Of a DNA stretch of 64,000 nucleotides, positions 43,501 through 52,349 are shown in pieces. The first letter of the stretch is position 1, and each line of letters starts with the position of its first letter. This DNA is from JAGQPD01 sp020426865. Lineage in GTDB: Bacteria; Planctomycetota; Planctomycetia; Pirellulales; Pirellulaceae. The stretch covers positions 434,001-498,000 of the forward strand of contig JAWKTN010000007.1 of assembly GCA_041399065.1 (NCBI GenBank), read 5' to 3'. The notes under the pieces are model-generated. The model saw only the letters and a program-made list of their open reading frames with translations. It did no database searches and was not told the DNA's origin. Both the position numbers and the translations under genes were made by a program.

Positions 43501-44397
43501 GTAGCCGCGTAACACGGGAGTTAAGTACGCATCTGCCACGGTCGTGTCGCCGCGTGGCACGAGCTTCATCAGTGGAGCGACTTGATGCGAGAGACTGACT
43601 TCCATGATTCCCATTTCGCGCAGTACCTGGCCGATCATTTGCTCATGTTGCGGCCAGGCGAAGCCATGAAGCAGGCATACGGCTACGCTTTCGATCTGCA
43701 AGTCTTGGAGGACTTGCAGTTGATCGCGGAGTCGATCAAGGTCTAATGGCACAAGTACCTGACCATCATGGGCGATCCGTTCGGGGACTTCCACCACGCA
43801 ACAATACAATGCTGGCGGCTTGACGATGTCGAGGGCGAACAACTGCGGGCGGTTCTGATAGCCAATTTCCAGAACGTCACCAAAACCGGCTGTCGTTACC
43901 AGGGCCGTGTGCGCACCAGTGCGAGTCAAGAGGGCGTTGGTGCCGCGAGTGGTTCCCAGTCGCAGGTCCAACGCGGGAAGAGGTTGTTCAAGGCGAGCGC
44001 CCAAAACCTGTCGGACGGCGAGCAATGGGGAAGGTTCCGGAGATACCAATTCGTAGCGGCAACCGACATCCGGAACAGTCGCGAGCGGGCGTGTGAGCCA
44101 CAGTGTTCCTTGGCGGGCATCGAACTGCCGCACCCTTGATTGTCCGATCCGACTTCCTTGTTCGTCGAAGAGGTGCAGCTGATAGCCGTTCCAGAATTCG
44201 GCGTGGTCGTCGCATCGTCGCGGATCCACAATCCGATCGACGTCGCTGTCGTGGCCGACAAGACCCTTGGTTTTGCCGGAGCTCAGGACTTTGGCCGCAC
44301 ATTGTTGGCCACTTGGTGAAATGGCCAGGCAATCGGTGAAGGTTCCACCCACATCGATCCAAAATCGCCAGTTGCGGTCAGTGCGTTGATGGGTCAC
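40525..44397 (-). CDS. Fused hydantoinase/oxoprolinase (HyuA-HyuB type)
   Basis: 1290 residues. The N-terminal half is HyuA-like (WIDVGGTFTDCLAISPSG at 12-29, GTTRGTNALLTRTGAHTAL, ILSGPAGGVVGFSKVA, GFDMGGTSTDVSRFDG, FGGAAGQHACAVAEQLG). The second half is HyuB-like (EIFSNSFGEIAQQMGIALRA, VNAPHIPVHLGAMGQTIQSL, DVFVTNDPYAGGSHLPDVT, FDFGGSGAVHAGNFNANPAI, GGAGATATGHGASAVHTHMT). This is the layout of eukaryote-type 5-oxoprolinase, ATP-dependent opening of 5-oxoproline to glutamate; hydantoin substrates are possible. The start is GTG at 44397. Confidence 0.9.
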   Translation of the reverse strand: MTHQRTDRNWRFWIDVGGTFTDCLAISPSGQQCAAKVLSSGKTKGLVGHDSDVDRIVDPRRCDDHAEFWNGYQLHLFDEQGSRIGQSRVRQFDARQGTLWLTRPLATVPDVGCRYELVSPEPSPLLAVRQVLGARLEQPLPALDLRLGTTRGTNALLTRTGAHTALVTTAGFGDVLEIGYQNRPQLFALDIVKPPALYCCVVEVPERIAHDGQVLVPLDLDRLRDQLQVLQDLQIESVAVCLLHGFAWPQHEQMIGQVLREMGIMEVSLSHQVAPLMKLVPRGDTTVADAYLTPVLRGYREELRPRAGDGQRTLRLMTSAGGLVEASHFRGCESILSGPAGGVVGFSKVASAAGFATAIGFDMGGTSTDVSRFDGDFDLEFETEKGGVRVMSPMLAIETVAAGGGSICRFDGVKLTVGPESSGADPGPACYGRGGPLSVTDVNLALGRVLEDHFPFPLDLPAVHHRLQQAVLQIHQATGQRLSWQQVATGFRDIANANIVRAIRSISVAKGYDPRNDCLVPFGGAAGQHACAVAEQLGIRQILCHPHAGLLSAWGIGHATIHRHEVQGIYQCYNEVRHELQQRFEQLEQSAAEELTRQGIPREHISCARSMELRYMGTEATLHIRLPRNHQGIDTSRDTHDVHIDGDIDIVNLFEHEHEQRFGYLDRHRRIEVVAIRVEAMDSQQQLLPQSRRLPVSDPTVAEMVEMIIEGNARSVPFFARGDLVAGNVLAGPAIICESASTTVIDSGWQGLVLSDGQLLLEQLGVKASPPATTLTAVDPIMLEIFSNSFGEIAQQMGIALRATAQSVNVKERLDFSCAVFTARGELVVNAPHIPVHLGAMGQTIQSLIAERSPLHRGDVFVTNDPYAGGSHLPDVTVITPVFGDDDSLLFFTASRAHHAEIGGIVPGSMPPFSKSLAEEGVLLHHEPLIAAGEPRFDALREQLTGSPYPSRSPDTNIADIQAQIAANRQGASGLLQLINRYGRNTVLAYMNHIQQAAEFKTRQLFASIPDGVYQRCDHLDDGTPIGVTITISGEQATFDFGGSGAVHAGNFNANPAIVRAAVMYCVRCLIDEPIPLNDGVLLPVELIIPTGILHPPRSDDPRQCPATVGGNVETSQRIVDVILGALGLAAASQGTMNNLLFGDPTFGYYETICGGAGATATGHGASAVHTHMTNTRLTDPEVLESRYPARVRDFRIRRGSGGMGKYCGGDGVVRRIEFLRTLDVSLLTQRRGPFAPFGLDGGQPGKCGENVWEHADGRSEVLPALCHLRVLPGDILRIETPGGGGFGES

Positions 44398-44465
44398 GGC
44401 GAAGTCGTCAGGTCAACGCATGAAAAGAATGTGATTGTGGCGGAGGGACACCTGCCATCGGCTTG

Positions 44466-45818
44466 TTACTTCGTCGCTTGCAGTGCGACGGCCAGCAATT
44501 GGGTATCGGTTCGGAAATAGATTTTTCCCGAGGCGATGGCGGGAGTTGCACGCGTGGGTTCGCCGAGGTCTTTTTCCATGATCCTGGCGAATTCACGCGT
44601 CGCCGACAGGACCACAACGCGACCGTCTTCCGAAACGCCGACCAATTGTTGGCCGACTCGCACCGGAGATGACGAATAGTTGCCACCAACGCGTTCGCGC
44701 CAGATCGCTTCGCCGGTCTGCACGTCGACGCAGCTGACGACCCCCCGGTCGCTCCACAAGAAAACCAGATTTCCGCTGGCGACAGGTGTGGGGACGTAGG
44801 GGGCTTGATTTTCGACCCGATAGCTTTCCGTTCCGCCAGCAGCGGGGCGGCAGGCCACAAGATAGTTCCCGCCACCACCGGATCCGCACGTGCCCAAGAC
44901 GAAGTCGCCAACGAGCAACGGCGAGCTCACCGTCCGTTTGTCAAACACAGGATGCGCCCAAAGCTCGTGACCGTCGCTGGGCGAAAGGGCGAACATGCCT
45001 TGAATCGTGTTGCAACAGATCAGTTGCGGCGGTGCACCTTCGGGAGCAAAGACGCAGGGAACGGAATACGATGCTTTGTCTCCCCCTCGTGGCGTGATCC
45101 AGCGAGTATTACCGGTGAGTCGATCAACGGCCATGATGTAACTGCCCTCCGGACGGCTGGCGGCGTCGACATCTGGGCCGCTGACGGCCGAATTCTCGCG
45201 GCCGGCTTCCAGCTGTTGGCCGGCAAGTACAACCAGGTCACCGTAGACCATCGGAGATACGCCAAAGCCGTGCTGTGACGCGAAGGGGCCGATGTCGCGG
45301 CGCCACACGTCCTCGCCGTCATGATTGAGCGCCAACAGCGTGATGTTGTCAGGCGTTCCGTAGCAGAGATAAACGTGTTGTGCATCGGCTGCAGGGGTCG
45401 ATGATGCAAACGTATTCCGCGCATGGATCGGGTACGGTTGTGAAGCAAATTCTCGGTGCCAGATCTTGTCGCCGGTGCCTGCGCGGTGGCAAGAGACGAA
45501 CTGCGTCGCATCGTTGGAATTGGCACTTTGGATGAATACCCGGTCTGCCCAAACGATGGGAGAGGAATTCCCCGTGCCTGGTAATTGCGCTTGCCAGGTG
45601 TTGGACCAGGGAAGCGCGATCGATACGTCGTCGCATTGCCCCAGGCCGTTCTCGCCGCGGAAACGGGGCCAATTCTGCGCAATTGCCTCCGATGGCGACA
45701 TCGCAGTCAACGGCACCGGAAGGATCGCCGCACGGCGTGTCGAAATGAATGTCGATACGATGGATGTGATCGCCATTACGATCAGTCCGCCGGTGATACT
45801 ACGAAAGGAAACGTTCAT
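44466..45818 (-). CDS. Exported PQQ-like beta-propeller repeat protein
   Basis: 450 residues. A hydrophobic N-terminus acts as signal or anchor; then NWPRFRGENGLGQC, the usual opening of planctomycete PQQ-binding-like repeat proteins, and several blades (GTGDKIWHREF, HDGEDVWRRDIG, DRLTGNTRWITPR, SPSDGHELWAHPV, QTGEAIWRERVGGNYSSSPV). Probably an outer-membrane or periplasmic scaffold; no dehydrogenase residues recognised. It follows the YheT gene by 86 bases on the same strand. Confidence 0.88.
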   Translation of the reverse strand: MNVSFRSITGGLIVMAITSIVSTFISTRRAAILPVPLTAMSPSEAIAQNWPRFRGENGLGQCDDVSIALPWSNTWQAQLPGTGNSSPIVWADRVFIQSANSNDATQFVSCHRAGTGDKIWHREFASQPYPIHARNTFASSTPAADAQHVYLCYGTPDNITLLALNHDGEDVWRRDIGPFASQHGFGVSPMVYGDLVVLAGQQLEAGRENSAVSGPDVDAASRPEGSYIMAVDRLTGNTRWITPRGGDKASYSVPCVFAPEGAPPQLICCNTIQGMFALSPSDGHELWAHPVFDKRTVSSPLLVGDFVLGTCGSGGGGNYLVACRPAAGGTESYRVENQAPYVPTPVASGNLVFLWSDRGVVSCVDVQTGEAIWRERVGGNYSSSPVRVGQQLVGVSEDGRVVVLSATREFARIMEKDLGEPTRATPAIASGKIYFRTDTQLLAVALQATK

Positions 45819-45904
45819 AGCGATGGTGTACGTAGAGCTGGAATTCGAGTGAGGGATTTTTAATCAAGGAAGGACGGCGTGGCCTGGATAGGTATCGGCG
45901 ACCG

Positions 45905-46972
45905 TCAGTCGCATCGTGCGGACGCCGTTGGATGAACGGACGTGTGGCACGTTTGTGGACGAGCGTGTGTCTGGATCCGAGCGTGTGTCTGGATCCAATC
46001 CACTAACCGCCAGTCCATCCAGCGACAATCGGGGTCGGTACCACGCACCCCAATATATCCTAAATGACCGCCGTGTGCAGTCGTCACCAGCTGAATCGTG
46101 GCTGATATTTGATGTTCTGCGTAAATCCGGCTTGGGATCAATGGGTCGTCTTCGGCGGCCAGGATCAGCGTCGGAACGTCAATATGGGCTAAATGAGGCG
46201 CCGAGCTGCTTTGGGTATAGTAGTCTTCCACGGAAGCAAAGCCCCCCAGGGGTGCCGTGAATTTACTGTCAAAACCCCACAACGACCGAGGGCGTGGACC
46301 GGTGGCGGCCAAGCGCGTTAGGCTGGGATTCTGAGGTGCACGTCGATCGACGTGCCGGTTCATCCACCGAGCAAATGCCCGGTCGTACAACCGTTGCCGC
46401 GGACTGGAGATGTGGCGGGAGCAGGCCAGCAGGTCGATCGGGGGTGCGACGGCAATTCCTCCAATCACCTGTTCGGGCAAGTTCGCGTGTTGTTCCCCCA
46501 GCCACTTGAGGACGATGTTTCCGCCCAGCGAGAAGCCGGCGACGATCCAGCTTTGACATGGTGCCTTTTCGATCAAGGCGCGGACGACGTCGTCGATATC
46601 TGGGCTGCGTCCGGCGTGCAACGATTGTTGGGCCAGATGGACGCCGTCGCCGCATCCTCGCAGATCGAGTCTCCAGCAGGGGATGTGTTGATCTTGCAGC
46701 TTGATGGCCATGCGGTGCATGTACCCGCTCTGGTGCGATCCCGCCAGGCCATGTACCAGTAGCACGGAGGTGTTGGAATCAAATCGATCGTTCTTTTCCC
46801 GCAACGTTTCGTGGACGACGACTCGGTCTCCATCCCGCAATGTAACCGTGTGCCGCTGCGACTGGAGCCGCGTGTGGGTTGGGAACGGCAAATACGCACC
46901 AACACATGTCTGTCGCAGTCCGCCAGCAAGGCCGGGGAACGGGCGAAACGGTTTTTGGTGGAAGATGGACAT
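45905..46972 (-). CDS. YheT-family alpha/beta hydrolase
   Basis: 355 residues from ATG 46972. Marks of the YheT/UPF0017 group: VLLVHGLAGSHQSGYMHRMA, WRLDLRGCGDG, IVAGFSLGGNIVLKWLGEQ (nucleophile elbow GFSLGG), LILAAEDDPLIP and HGGHLGYIG for the acid and histidine. Near the C-terminus a WIQTHARIQTHAR stretch results from an exact 18-bp duplication (45961-45978 and 45979-45996). It starts 13 bases after the sigma-54 regulator gene and is probably cotranscribed with it. Confidence 0.88.
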   Translation of the reverse strand: MSIFHQKPFRPFPGLAGGLRQTCVGAYLPFPTHTRLQSQRHTVTLRDGDRVVVHETLREKNDRFDSNTSVLLVHGLAGSHQSGYMHRMAIKLQDQHIPCWRLDLRGCGDGVHLAQQSLHAGRSPDIDDVVRALIEKAPCQSWIVAGFSLGGNIVLKWLGEQHANLPEQVIGGIAVAPPIDLLACSRHISSPRQRLYDRAFARWMNRHVDRRAPQNPSLTRLAATGPRPRSLWGFDSKFTAPLGGFASVEDYYTQSSSAPHLAHIDVPTLILAAEDDPLIPSRIYAEHQISATIQLVTTAHGGHLGYIGVRGTDPDCRWMDWRLVDWIQTHARIQTHARPQTCHTSVHPTASARCD

Positions 46973-46985
46973 ATGCCGCGATGAG

Positions 46986-48842
46986 TCAGTTTCGTCGAAT
47001 TTCGTATTCGTCCAGTTTTCGATAGAGCGTTGCCCGGCTGATTCCGAGCATCCCGGCAGCGTCGGGCACATTCCCGTCGGTCCGTTCGAGCGCCACGCGA
47101 ATCAATCGTCGTTCCCAGTCATTCAGGTTGAGTGTTTCCAGGTGATCGGTACCGGCATCTCTTAGCCCTAGATCCTCAGCGTCGATTACGTTTGCGGCGG
47201 CCATGACGACGGCGCTGTCGATCACGTTTCTCAGTTGTCGTACGTTGCCGGGCCAGGCATAGTTGAGCAGTTTTTCCGTAGCGGCGCCGGAGAGTTGCAG
47301 TCGGGGCCGTCCGTGCTGCTGTCGGAAGTGATCCAGGAAGTGCTCGATCAGCAGTTTCAAGTCATCGCCGCGCTGGCGCAGGGGGGGAACGGCAAGTTCG
47401 AACACGGACAAGCGATAGAAGAGATCTTCCCGGAATTTTTTCTCGCGCACAAATTCACTCAAGTCGCGATTCGTAGCGGCCAGGATCCGTACATCGACGG
47501 AAATCTCTTCCGTTCCTCCCACCGGCAGGAAGGCATGCCCTTCGAGGATTCGCAGCAACTTGGCCTGTCCGTCGAGTGTCAGTTCCCCGATTTCATCGAG
47601 GAACAGCGTACCAGTGTCGGCGCGGGTGAACCAGCCTTCGTGCGCGCGCGTCGCACCCGTAAATGCTCCTTGCGCATGGCCGAACAATTGGCTCTCCATC
47701 AAGTCCGCCGGAATCGCTGCGCAGTTGACCGACAGCATGGGTCGGTCCGCGCGCGTGCTCGCCTTGTGCAACGCCCGCGCGACCAGTTCCTTGCCGCTGC
47801 CACTTTCTCCTCGAATCAACACACAACCGCTGGCCCGCGCCACTCGCGAAATCTTCTCCTTTAGCTTCTGCATCGGTTCGCTCTGCCCGATCAGTTCGCC
47901 AAAGCTGGCGGAACTTTCTACCAACCGCTGATGTTCGGCGGCCAGCGTCGCCTGGCGTCTGGCACGCGCCAAGGCAACCGAAAGTAGATGTGCCGTGGAA
48001 ATGGCGAAATCGAAATCGGTTTGGCGGAAGTTGCCGTGGTTCAGATATAAGTGTAAGGCGCCCAGCGTCGTGCCTTCGTACAACAGTGGGACGCACAACG
48101 CATCGGCATAGTGCTTCAGGCTTTCCGCCGATCCAACCGATGACTGATTGGCCACCCATACCGCGCGCTTCTGATCCAAGACAATCCGCGTTAGCGATTC
48201 GCTCAAGCTGACCCGTTCCGACGTATCGGCGGGCATGACCTCCTGCAACTTCAGTTGACCCTCGTCACTAACCCACAAAAACCCCGCAATCCCCGACCGC
48301 GTCCGCTCATGCAATAATTGCAGCGTTGCTCGGATGACTTCGATCGGCTCGTCGCATCCCAGCAACCGCACGGCAAGTTGATAAAGCGATTGGGCGTCCC
48401 GGGACGGGCCGTCGTGCCGCAACGCTGCCAGAGACGAGTCGCCAATTTCGAGCGAGGCTTCCTTGACGATGGACTCGGTCAAGCGAACCCCCCCCGACGT
48501 CTCCAATGTCGGCGGCTGAGATGAGCTGTGAAACATGAACTCGCTCGAACCCAACTTGATGCGAAATCCGGGTTCCAGAGCGGTTTCGGTGACCTTTTCA
48601 TTGTTGACGAACGTGCCGTTGCGACTGTCCAGGTCGCGAACTCGCCAAAGGTGATCCACCTGGGAAATCTCCGCATGTTCACGGGAACAAAGAGGATCCG
48701 CCAGAATAATGTGACAATCGGTTCCACGGCCAAGAACCGTTGCCCGTTCGCCGCGTAATAAAAAGTTGGCACCACGCCGCGTGCCAACGACCATCGTCAG
48801 ATAATAGTAGTCGGATTTTTCTTGGTCTTCGTTTGCTGTCAT
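46986..48842 (-). CDS. Sigma-54-dependent regulator with FHA and GAF domains
   Basis: 618 residues from ATG 48842; the frame extends 50 codons upstream without domain similarity. FHA domain about 15-100 (VLGRGTDCHIILADPLCSREH, DLDSRNGTFVNN), GAF-like domain about 140-285, AAA+ domain about 300-540 (GESGSGKELVARALH Walker A, GHAQGAFTGAT sigma-54 contact loop, GTLFLDEIGEL Walker B), and a Fis-type helix-turn-helix at the end (DAAGMLGISRATLYRKL). It would activate sigma-54 promoters in response to a phosphothreonine partner and/or a GAF ligand. No kinase is adjacent. Confidence 0.93.
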   Translation of the reverse strand: MTANEDQEKSDYYYLTMVVGTRRGANFLLRGERATVLGRGTDCHIILADPLCSREHAEISQVDHLWRVRDLDSRNGTFVNNEKVTETALEPGFRIKLGSSEFMFHSSSQPPTLETSGGVRLTESIVKEASLEIGDSSLAALRHDGPSRDAQSLYQLAVRLLGCDEPIEVIRATLQLLHERTRSGIAGFLWVSDEGQLKLQEVMPADTSERVSLSESLTRIVLDQKRAVWVANQSSVGSAESLKHYADALCVPLLYEGTTLGALHLYLNHGNFRQTDFDFAISTAHLLSVALARARRQATLAAEHQRLVESSASFGELIGQSEPMQKLKEKISRVARASGCVLIRGESGSGKELVARALHKASTRADRPMLSVNCAAIPADLMESQLFGHAQGAFTGATRAHEGWFTRADTGTLFLDEIGELTLDGQAKLLRILEGHAFLPVGGTEEISVDVRILAATNRDLSEFVREKKFREDLFYRLSVFELAVPPLRQRGDDLKLLIEHFLDHFRQQHGRPRLQLSGAATEKLLNYAWPGNVRQLRNVIDSAVVMAAANVIDAEDLGLRDAGTDHLETLNLNDWERRLIRVALERTDGNVPDAAGMLGISRATLYRKLDEYEIRRN

Positions 48843-49071
48843 GCGAGCTATTATATGGCAATCATTGGTGTGGCGGGCAATGGTGTGGTGCGGAACGTAA
48901 AGCGGCCGGGTGAAGCCCGCCGCTGATCGGCGGTGATTGCTGGCGAGAAATGGTTCGGTCTTGCCTTGCGTAGGACAACTCGATACGATCACTATATCTT
49001 CTGTAATTTAGTTGATTTAGGGAGGTTGGGCGATCTCAATCTGCCATTTTTAACCAGGAAGGACATGTTCG

Positions 49072-51174
49072 ATGCACATCAACGATTCGCGTGACGGCCG
49101 ACATTCGGCGCGACTGATTGCAGCAATGGTGGTTTGCGGCATCGTGCTGGGGTCGGTCAGTGGATACCTGTGGTCGGTGGGCGCGGCCAATGCGGAAGAT
49201 GCCGGGCCGGCGTTGACGGAGCGCGAGTTGACGATTGTTGTCAAGCATTTACTCGATCACGACCACCTGTCACGTCGTCGGTTGGACGACGAGATTTCGC
49301 ATCGGGCATTGAAGTCGTTTCTCGAACAGCTCGATTCCCGCAAGATGTATTTCCTGCAATCGGACATTGATGAGTTCCAAGAATACGACCACAAGATCGA
49401 CGATCTCGTGACGGCTGGCGACATTAGCCTGGGGCGGAAGATTTTTGATCGGTATCTTCAACGCGTCGACGACCGTTTGAAGGACATCGAGAAGTTTGTC
49501 GACATGGACCACGATTTTACGGTTGACGAACAGTTGGAGGTCGATTGGAAGAACATGAGTTATGCCAAGGACGAGGCTGAAGTCCGGGATCGTTGGCGGA
49601 AGATGATCAAGTTTGAGTATCTGTCGCGTGAAGCGGACGACGTCAGCCACGACGAGGCGAAGGAGAAGATTCGCAAACGTTATCGTAGCTTGGACAAACG
49701 ATTGCATCAGACGGACAATGACGAGTTGTTCGAGATGTTTCTTTCGTCGGTAACTTCGGCTTATGATCCGCACACGACGTTCATGTCGCGTGATACGTTG
49801 GAGAATTTCAATATCACGATGAAGCTGAATCTGGAAGGGATTGGGGCGGCGCTGAAGTATGAAGACGGCTATACGGTCGTCAGCAATATTATTCCCGGTG
49901 GTGCAGCGGACAAGGCTGGTCAACTAAAGCCGGAGGACCAGATCGTGAGCGTTGGCCAGGGAACCGACGGAGAGATGGTTGACGTCGTCGACCTGCGGTT
50001 GCGCGATGTGGTGAACATGATTCGTGGGACAGCCGGCACGGTTGTGCGATTAGGAGTGTCACCGGCCGAAGGGGGAGAGACGAAGATCTATTCGATTACG
50101 CGTGCCCGAGTGGAGCTGAAGGATAGCGAAGCTCGCGGGGAGATCATCGAGGAAAGTCCCGCGCCAACGGCGGACGGGGTTAACCCGGCACCGGTGAAGA
50201 TCGGTGTGGTCAATCTGCCCAGCTTTTACATGGACATGGGCGCGGCACGTCGCGGCTTGGATGATTTCAAGAGCACCACCCGCGACGTTCGAAGAATCCT
50301 CGACGATTTCCGCGCCAAGAATGTTGACGTCGTGATTCTCGATCTGCGCGAAAATGGGGGTGGCAGCCTGACCGAGGCGATCAACCTGACGGGGCTGTTT
50401 ATCGACCAGGGGCCCGTTGTCCAGGTGAAGGACGCCGACGGACAAGTCCAACACTACGACGATTTGGAACGCGGCATGGCCTGGGATGGACCGCTGGTGG
50501 TGTTGACCAGCAAGTTCAGCGCCAGTGCCAGCGAAATTCTAGCCGGTGCCATTCAAGATTATCACCGCGGTCTAATCGTCGGTGACGAATCCACTCACGG
50601 CAAAGGAACCGTACAGAGCCTGCTTGATATCGGACAGCAACTGTTCCGTTTGCCGAACCCACCGAATTTTGGCGCGTTGAAGATCACGATGCAGCAATTC
50701 TATCGACCGAAAGGGGATAGTACGCAAAAACGGGGTGTCCTCGCCGATGTCCCCCTCCCGTCGCTGACCAGCCAAATGGATGTCGGAGAATCGGATCTGG
50801 ACTACGCGGTGGAATTCGATCGGGTTAAGCCGGTGGACATGGAGTCCTACAATCACGTGTCCCACGAAATGTTGTTGGAATTGCGTGCTCTTTCCGCCGA
50901 TCGCCGCAAGACCTCGGAAGATTTCGACAGTCTCGAAACCCGCATTCGTCGCTACCGCGAACAGAAGGATCGAAAAACGGTCACGCTTGTGCGTGACGCG
51001 TTTCTGGCGGAACGCAAGGAGATGGATGCCGAGAAGGCCGAAAAAGAAGAGTTCGAACAGCAGATGAACAACGACCGTCCCGTTGTCGACCGGGACTATT
51101 ACTTCAATGAAGTAATCAATATCGCTGTGGACTATTTGAATTTAATGCAGAAGTCCAAGGTTGCTCAGCGGTAA
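49072..51174 (+). CDS. prc: Tail-specific C-terminal processing protease (S41)
   Basis: 700 residues. N-terminal membrane/signal segment (about 15-40), an N-terminal helical domain (LTERELTIVVKHLLDHDHLS, YDPHTTFMSRDTLENF), PDZ domain around 245-330 (GIGAALKYEDGYTVVSNIIP, GGAADKAGQLKPEDQIVSVG), S41 core with VVILDLRENGGGSLTEAINL and the catalytic pair within KFSASASEILAGA (about Ser485) and THGKGTVQ (about Lys511), then a Prc-type C-terminal domain. It degrades or trims periplasmic proteins from their C-termini. AGGAAGGA precedes the start. Confidence 0.94.
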   Translation: MHINDSRDGRHSARLIAAMVVCGIVLGSVSGYLWSVGAANAEDAGPALTERELTIVVKHLLDHDHLSRRRLDDEISHRALKSFLEQLDSRKMYFLQSDIDEFQEYDHKIDDLVTAGDISLGRKIFDRYLQRVDDRLKDIEKFVDMDHDFTVDEQLEVDWKNMSYAKDEAEVRDRWRKMIKFEYLSREADDVSHDEAKEKIRKRYRSLDKRLHQTDNDELFEMFLSSVTSAYDPHTTFMSRDTLENFNITMKLNLEGIGAALKYEDGYTVVSNIIPGGAADKAGQLKPEDQIVSVGQGTDGEMVDVVDLRLRDVVNMIRGTAGTVVRLGVSPAEGGETKIYSITRARVELKDSEARGEIIEESPAPTADGVNPAPVKIGVVNLPSFYMDMGAARRGLDDFKSTTRDVRRILDDFRAKNVDVVILDLRENGGGSLTEAINLTGLFIDQGPVVQVKDADGQVQHYDDLERGMAWDGPLVVLTSKFSASASEILAGAIQDYHRGLIVGDESTHGKGTVQSLLDIGQQLFRLPNPPNFGALKITMQQFYRPKGDSTQKRGVLADVPLPSLTSQMDVGESDLDYAVEFDRVKPVDMESYNHVSHEMLLELRALSADRRKTSEDFDSLETRIRRYREQKDRKTVTLVRDAFLAERKEMDAEKAEKEEFEQQMNNDRPVVDRDYYFNEVINIAVDYLNLMQKSKVAQR

Positions 51175-51221
51175 CGTCGGCGTTGTTCGCTGCGGTTCGC
51201 TTTGGAGATCGCTGTGGCCGT

Positions 51222-52028
51222 TTAGAGGTCGATCCGCAGACCATCGTACCCCAGTTCCATGGCGTCCGGAAGCTCGGCGTTGGTCTGCGTGTACTCCAAG
51301 TCGTGGGAGATATGGGTAAAGATCGTGCGCTTCGCACCCACTTTCTTGGCAACCGCCACCGCTTCCTCCAGGCAAAAATGGGTTGGGTGCGGTTCCCGGC
51401 GAAGAGCCCCCAGGATCAACACGTCCAACCCCTCCAGCAGCCCCCAACTATTGGTTGGGATGTGATTTACGTCTGTGCAGTATGCGACGTTGTGGATGCG
51501 AAAGCCGAGGACGTTGAACCGCGGGCCGTGTTGCAATGGGATGGGGGTGAGCCGGGTTTCTAGGACGTCGAATGGCGTGGCGCCGTCGATCCGATGGAAC
51601 GTCAATGCCGGAACGGCCCCGGCATGCGTATGTTTGATGTTGGTGAAGGCGTAGTCGTACGATTTGCGGATCCGTGCTTCGACAAGTTCTTCACAATACA
51701 AGGGTACGGCGTGACCGAGGTAAAAGGGCATCAACCGCAGGTCGTCCAGGCCGAAGATGTGGTCGGCATGTTCGTGCGTGTAGACGACCGCGTTGACGAT
51801 GCCAATCTGCTCGCGGACCAGTTGCCAGTGGAGGTCCGGCGGGGTATCGATCAGCAAATTCCCGCCGGGCAGGCCCAGGATGATGGCGCAACGCGTGCGA
51901 TGGTTGCGCCGGTCAATGCTGCGGCAAACGTGACAGCCGCAGCCAACCATGGGGACACCGACGGACGTGCCGGTTCCCAGCATGACCAGTTTTCCATCGA
52001 TCGGAATATTAAAAGGTTCGCGTGTCAC
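51222..52028 (-). CDS. PhnP-like metallo-beta-lactamase-fold hydrolase
   Basis: 268 residues with a probable GTG start at 52028. LGTGTSVGVPMVGCGCHVC near the start (GCGC-x2-C, zinc site as in PhnP), LLIDTPPDLHWQL, THEHADHIFGLDDLR (HxHxDH), TPIPLQHG, VAYCTDVNHIP and FTHISHDLEY. PhnP is a cyclic phosphodiesterase of phosphonate breakdown; no phn genes are nearby, so the substrate may differ. Convergent with the protease gene, 47 bases apart. Confidence 0.9.
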   Translation of the reverse strand: MTREPFNIPIDGKLVMLGTGTSVGVPMVGCGCHVCRSIDRRNHRTRCAIILGLPGGNLLIDTPPDLHWQLVREQIGIVNAVVYTHEHADHIFGLDDLRLMPFYLGHAVPLYCEELVEARIRKSYDYAFTNIKHTHAGAVPALTFHRIDGATPFDVLETRLTPIPLQHGPRFNVLGFRIHNVAYCTDVNHIPTNSWGLLEGLDVLILGALRREPHPTHFCLEEAVAVAKKVGAKRTIFTHISHDLEYTQTNAELPDAMELGYDGLRIDL

Positions 52029-52349
52029 GGACGAATAGCGTCTCAGATTCGCCCGTGACTGGCAAGCGTAGCTCGACCACTCAACGTCCAGCAGTCATCC
52101 GATTCAGTATGGCGCTAGGCTTTGCGAGGCGCGCTGGGTCGGGCCTCGAATTGGGAGAGATCAAGCTACCTGAAGATTCATGGAGGGAGAAGTCCAGGGG
52201 TGCGGTAGGTCGCGGTTGACCGCTGGCCGGCATCGCTGTAAGCTTAACCGGGAGAATGGGTTGCGCAAAATCTGACAGGAAGTTGCGGGTTTGCGCACGT
52301 GAGATGATCGCAGAGGCATGACCAAGGGGCCGGGGAACCGACAAGAGCC
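52029..52349. other. Intergenic stretch between divergent genes
   Basis: 321 bases upstream of secA. No RNA gene or clear promoter was identified. Confidence 0.4.
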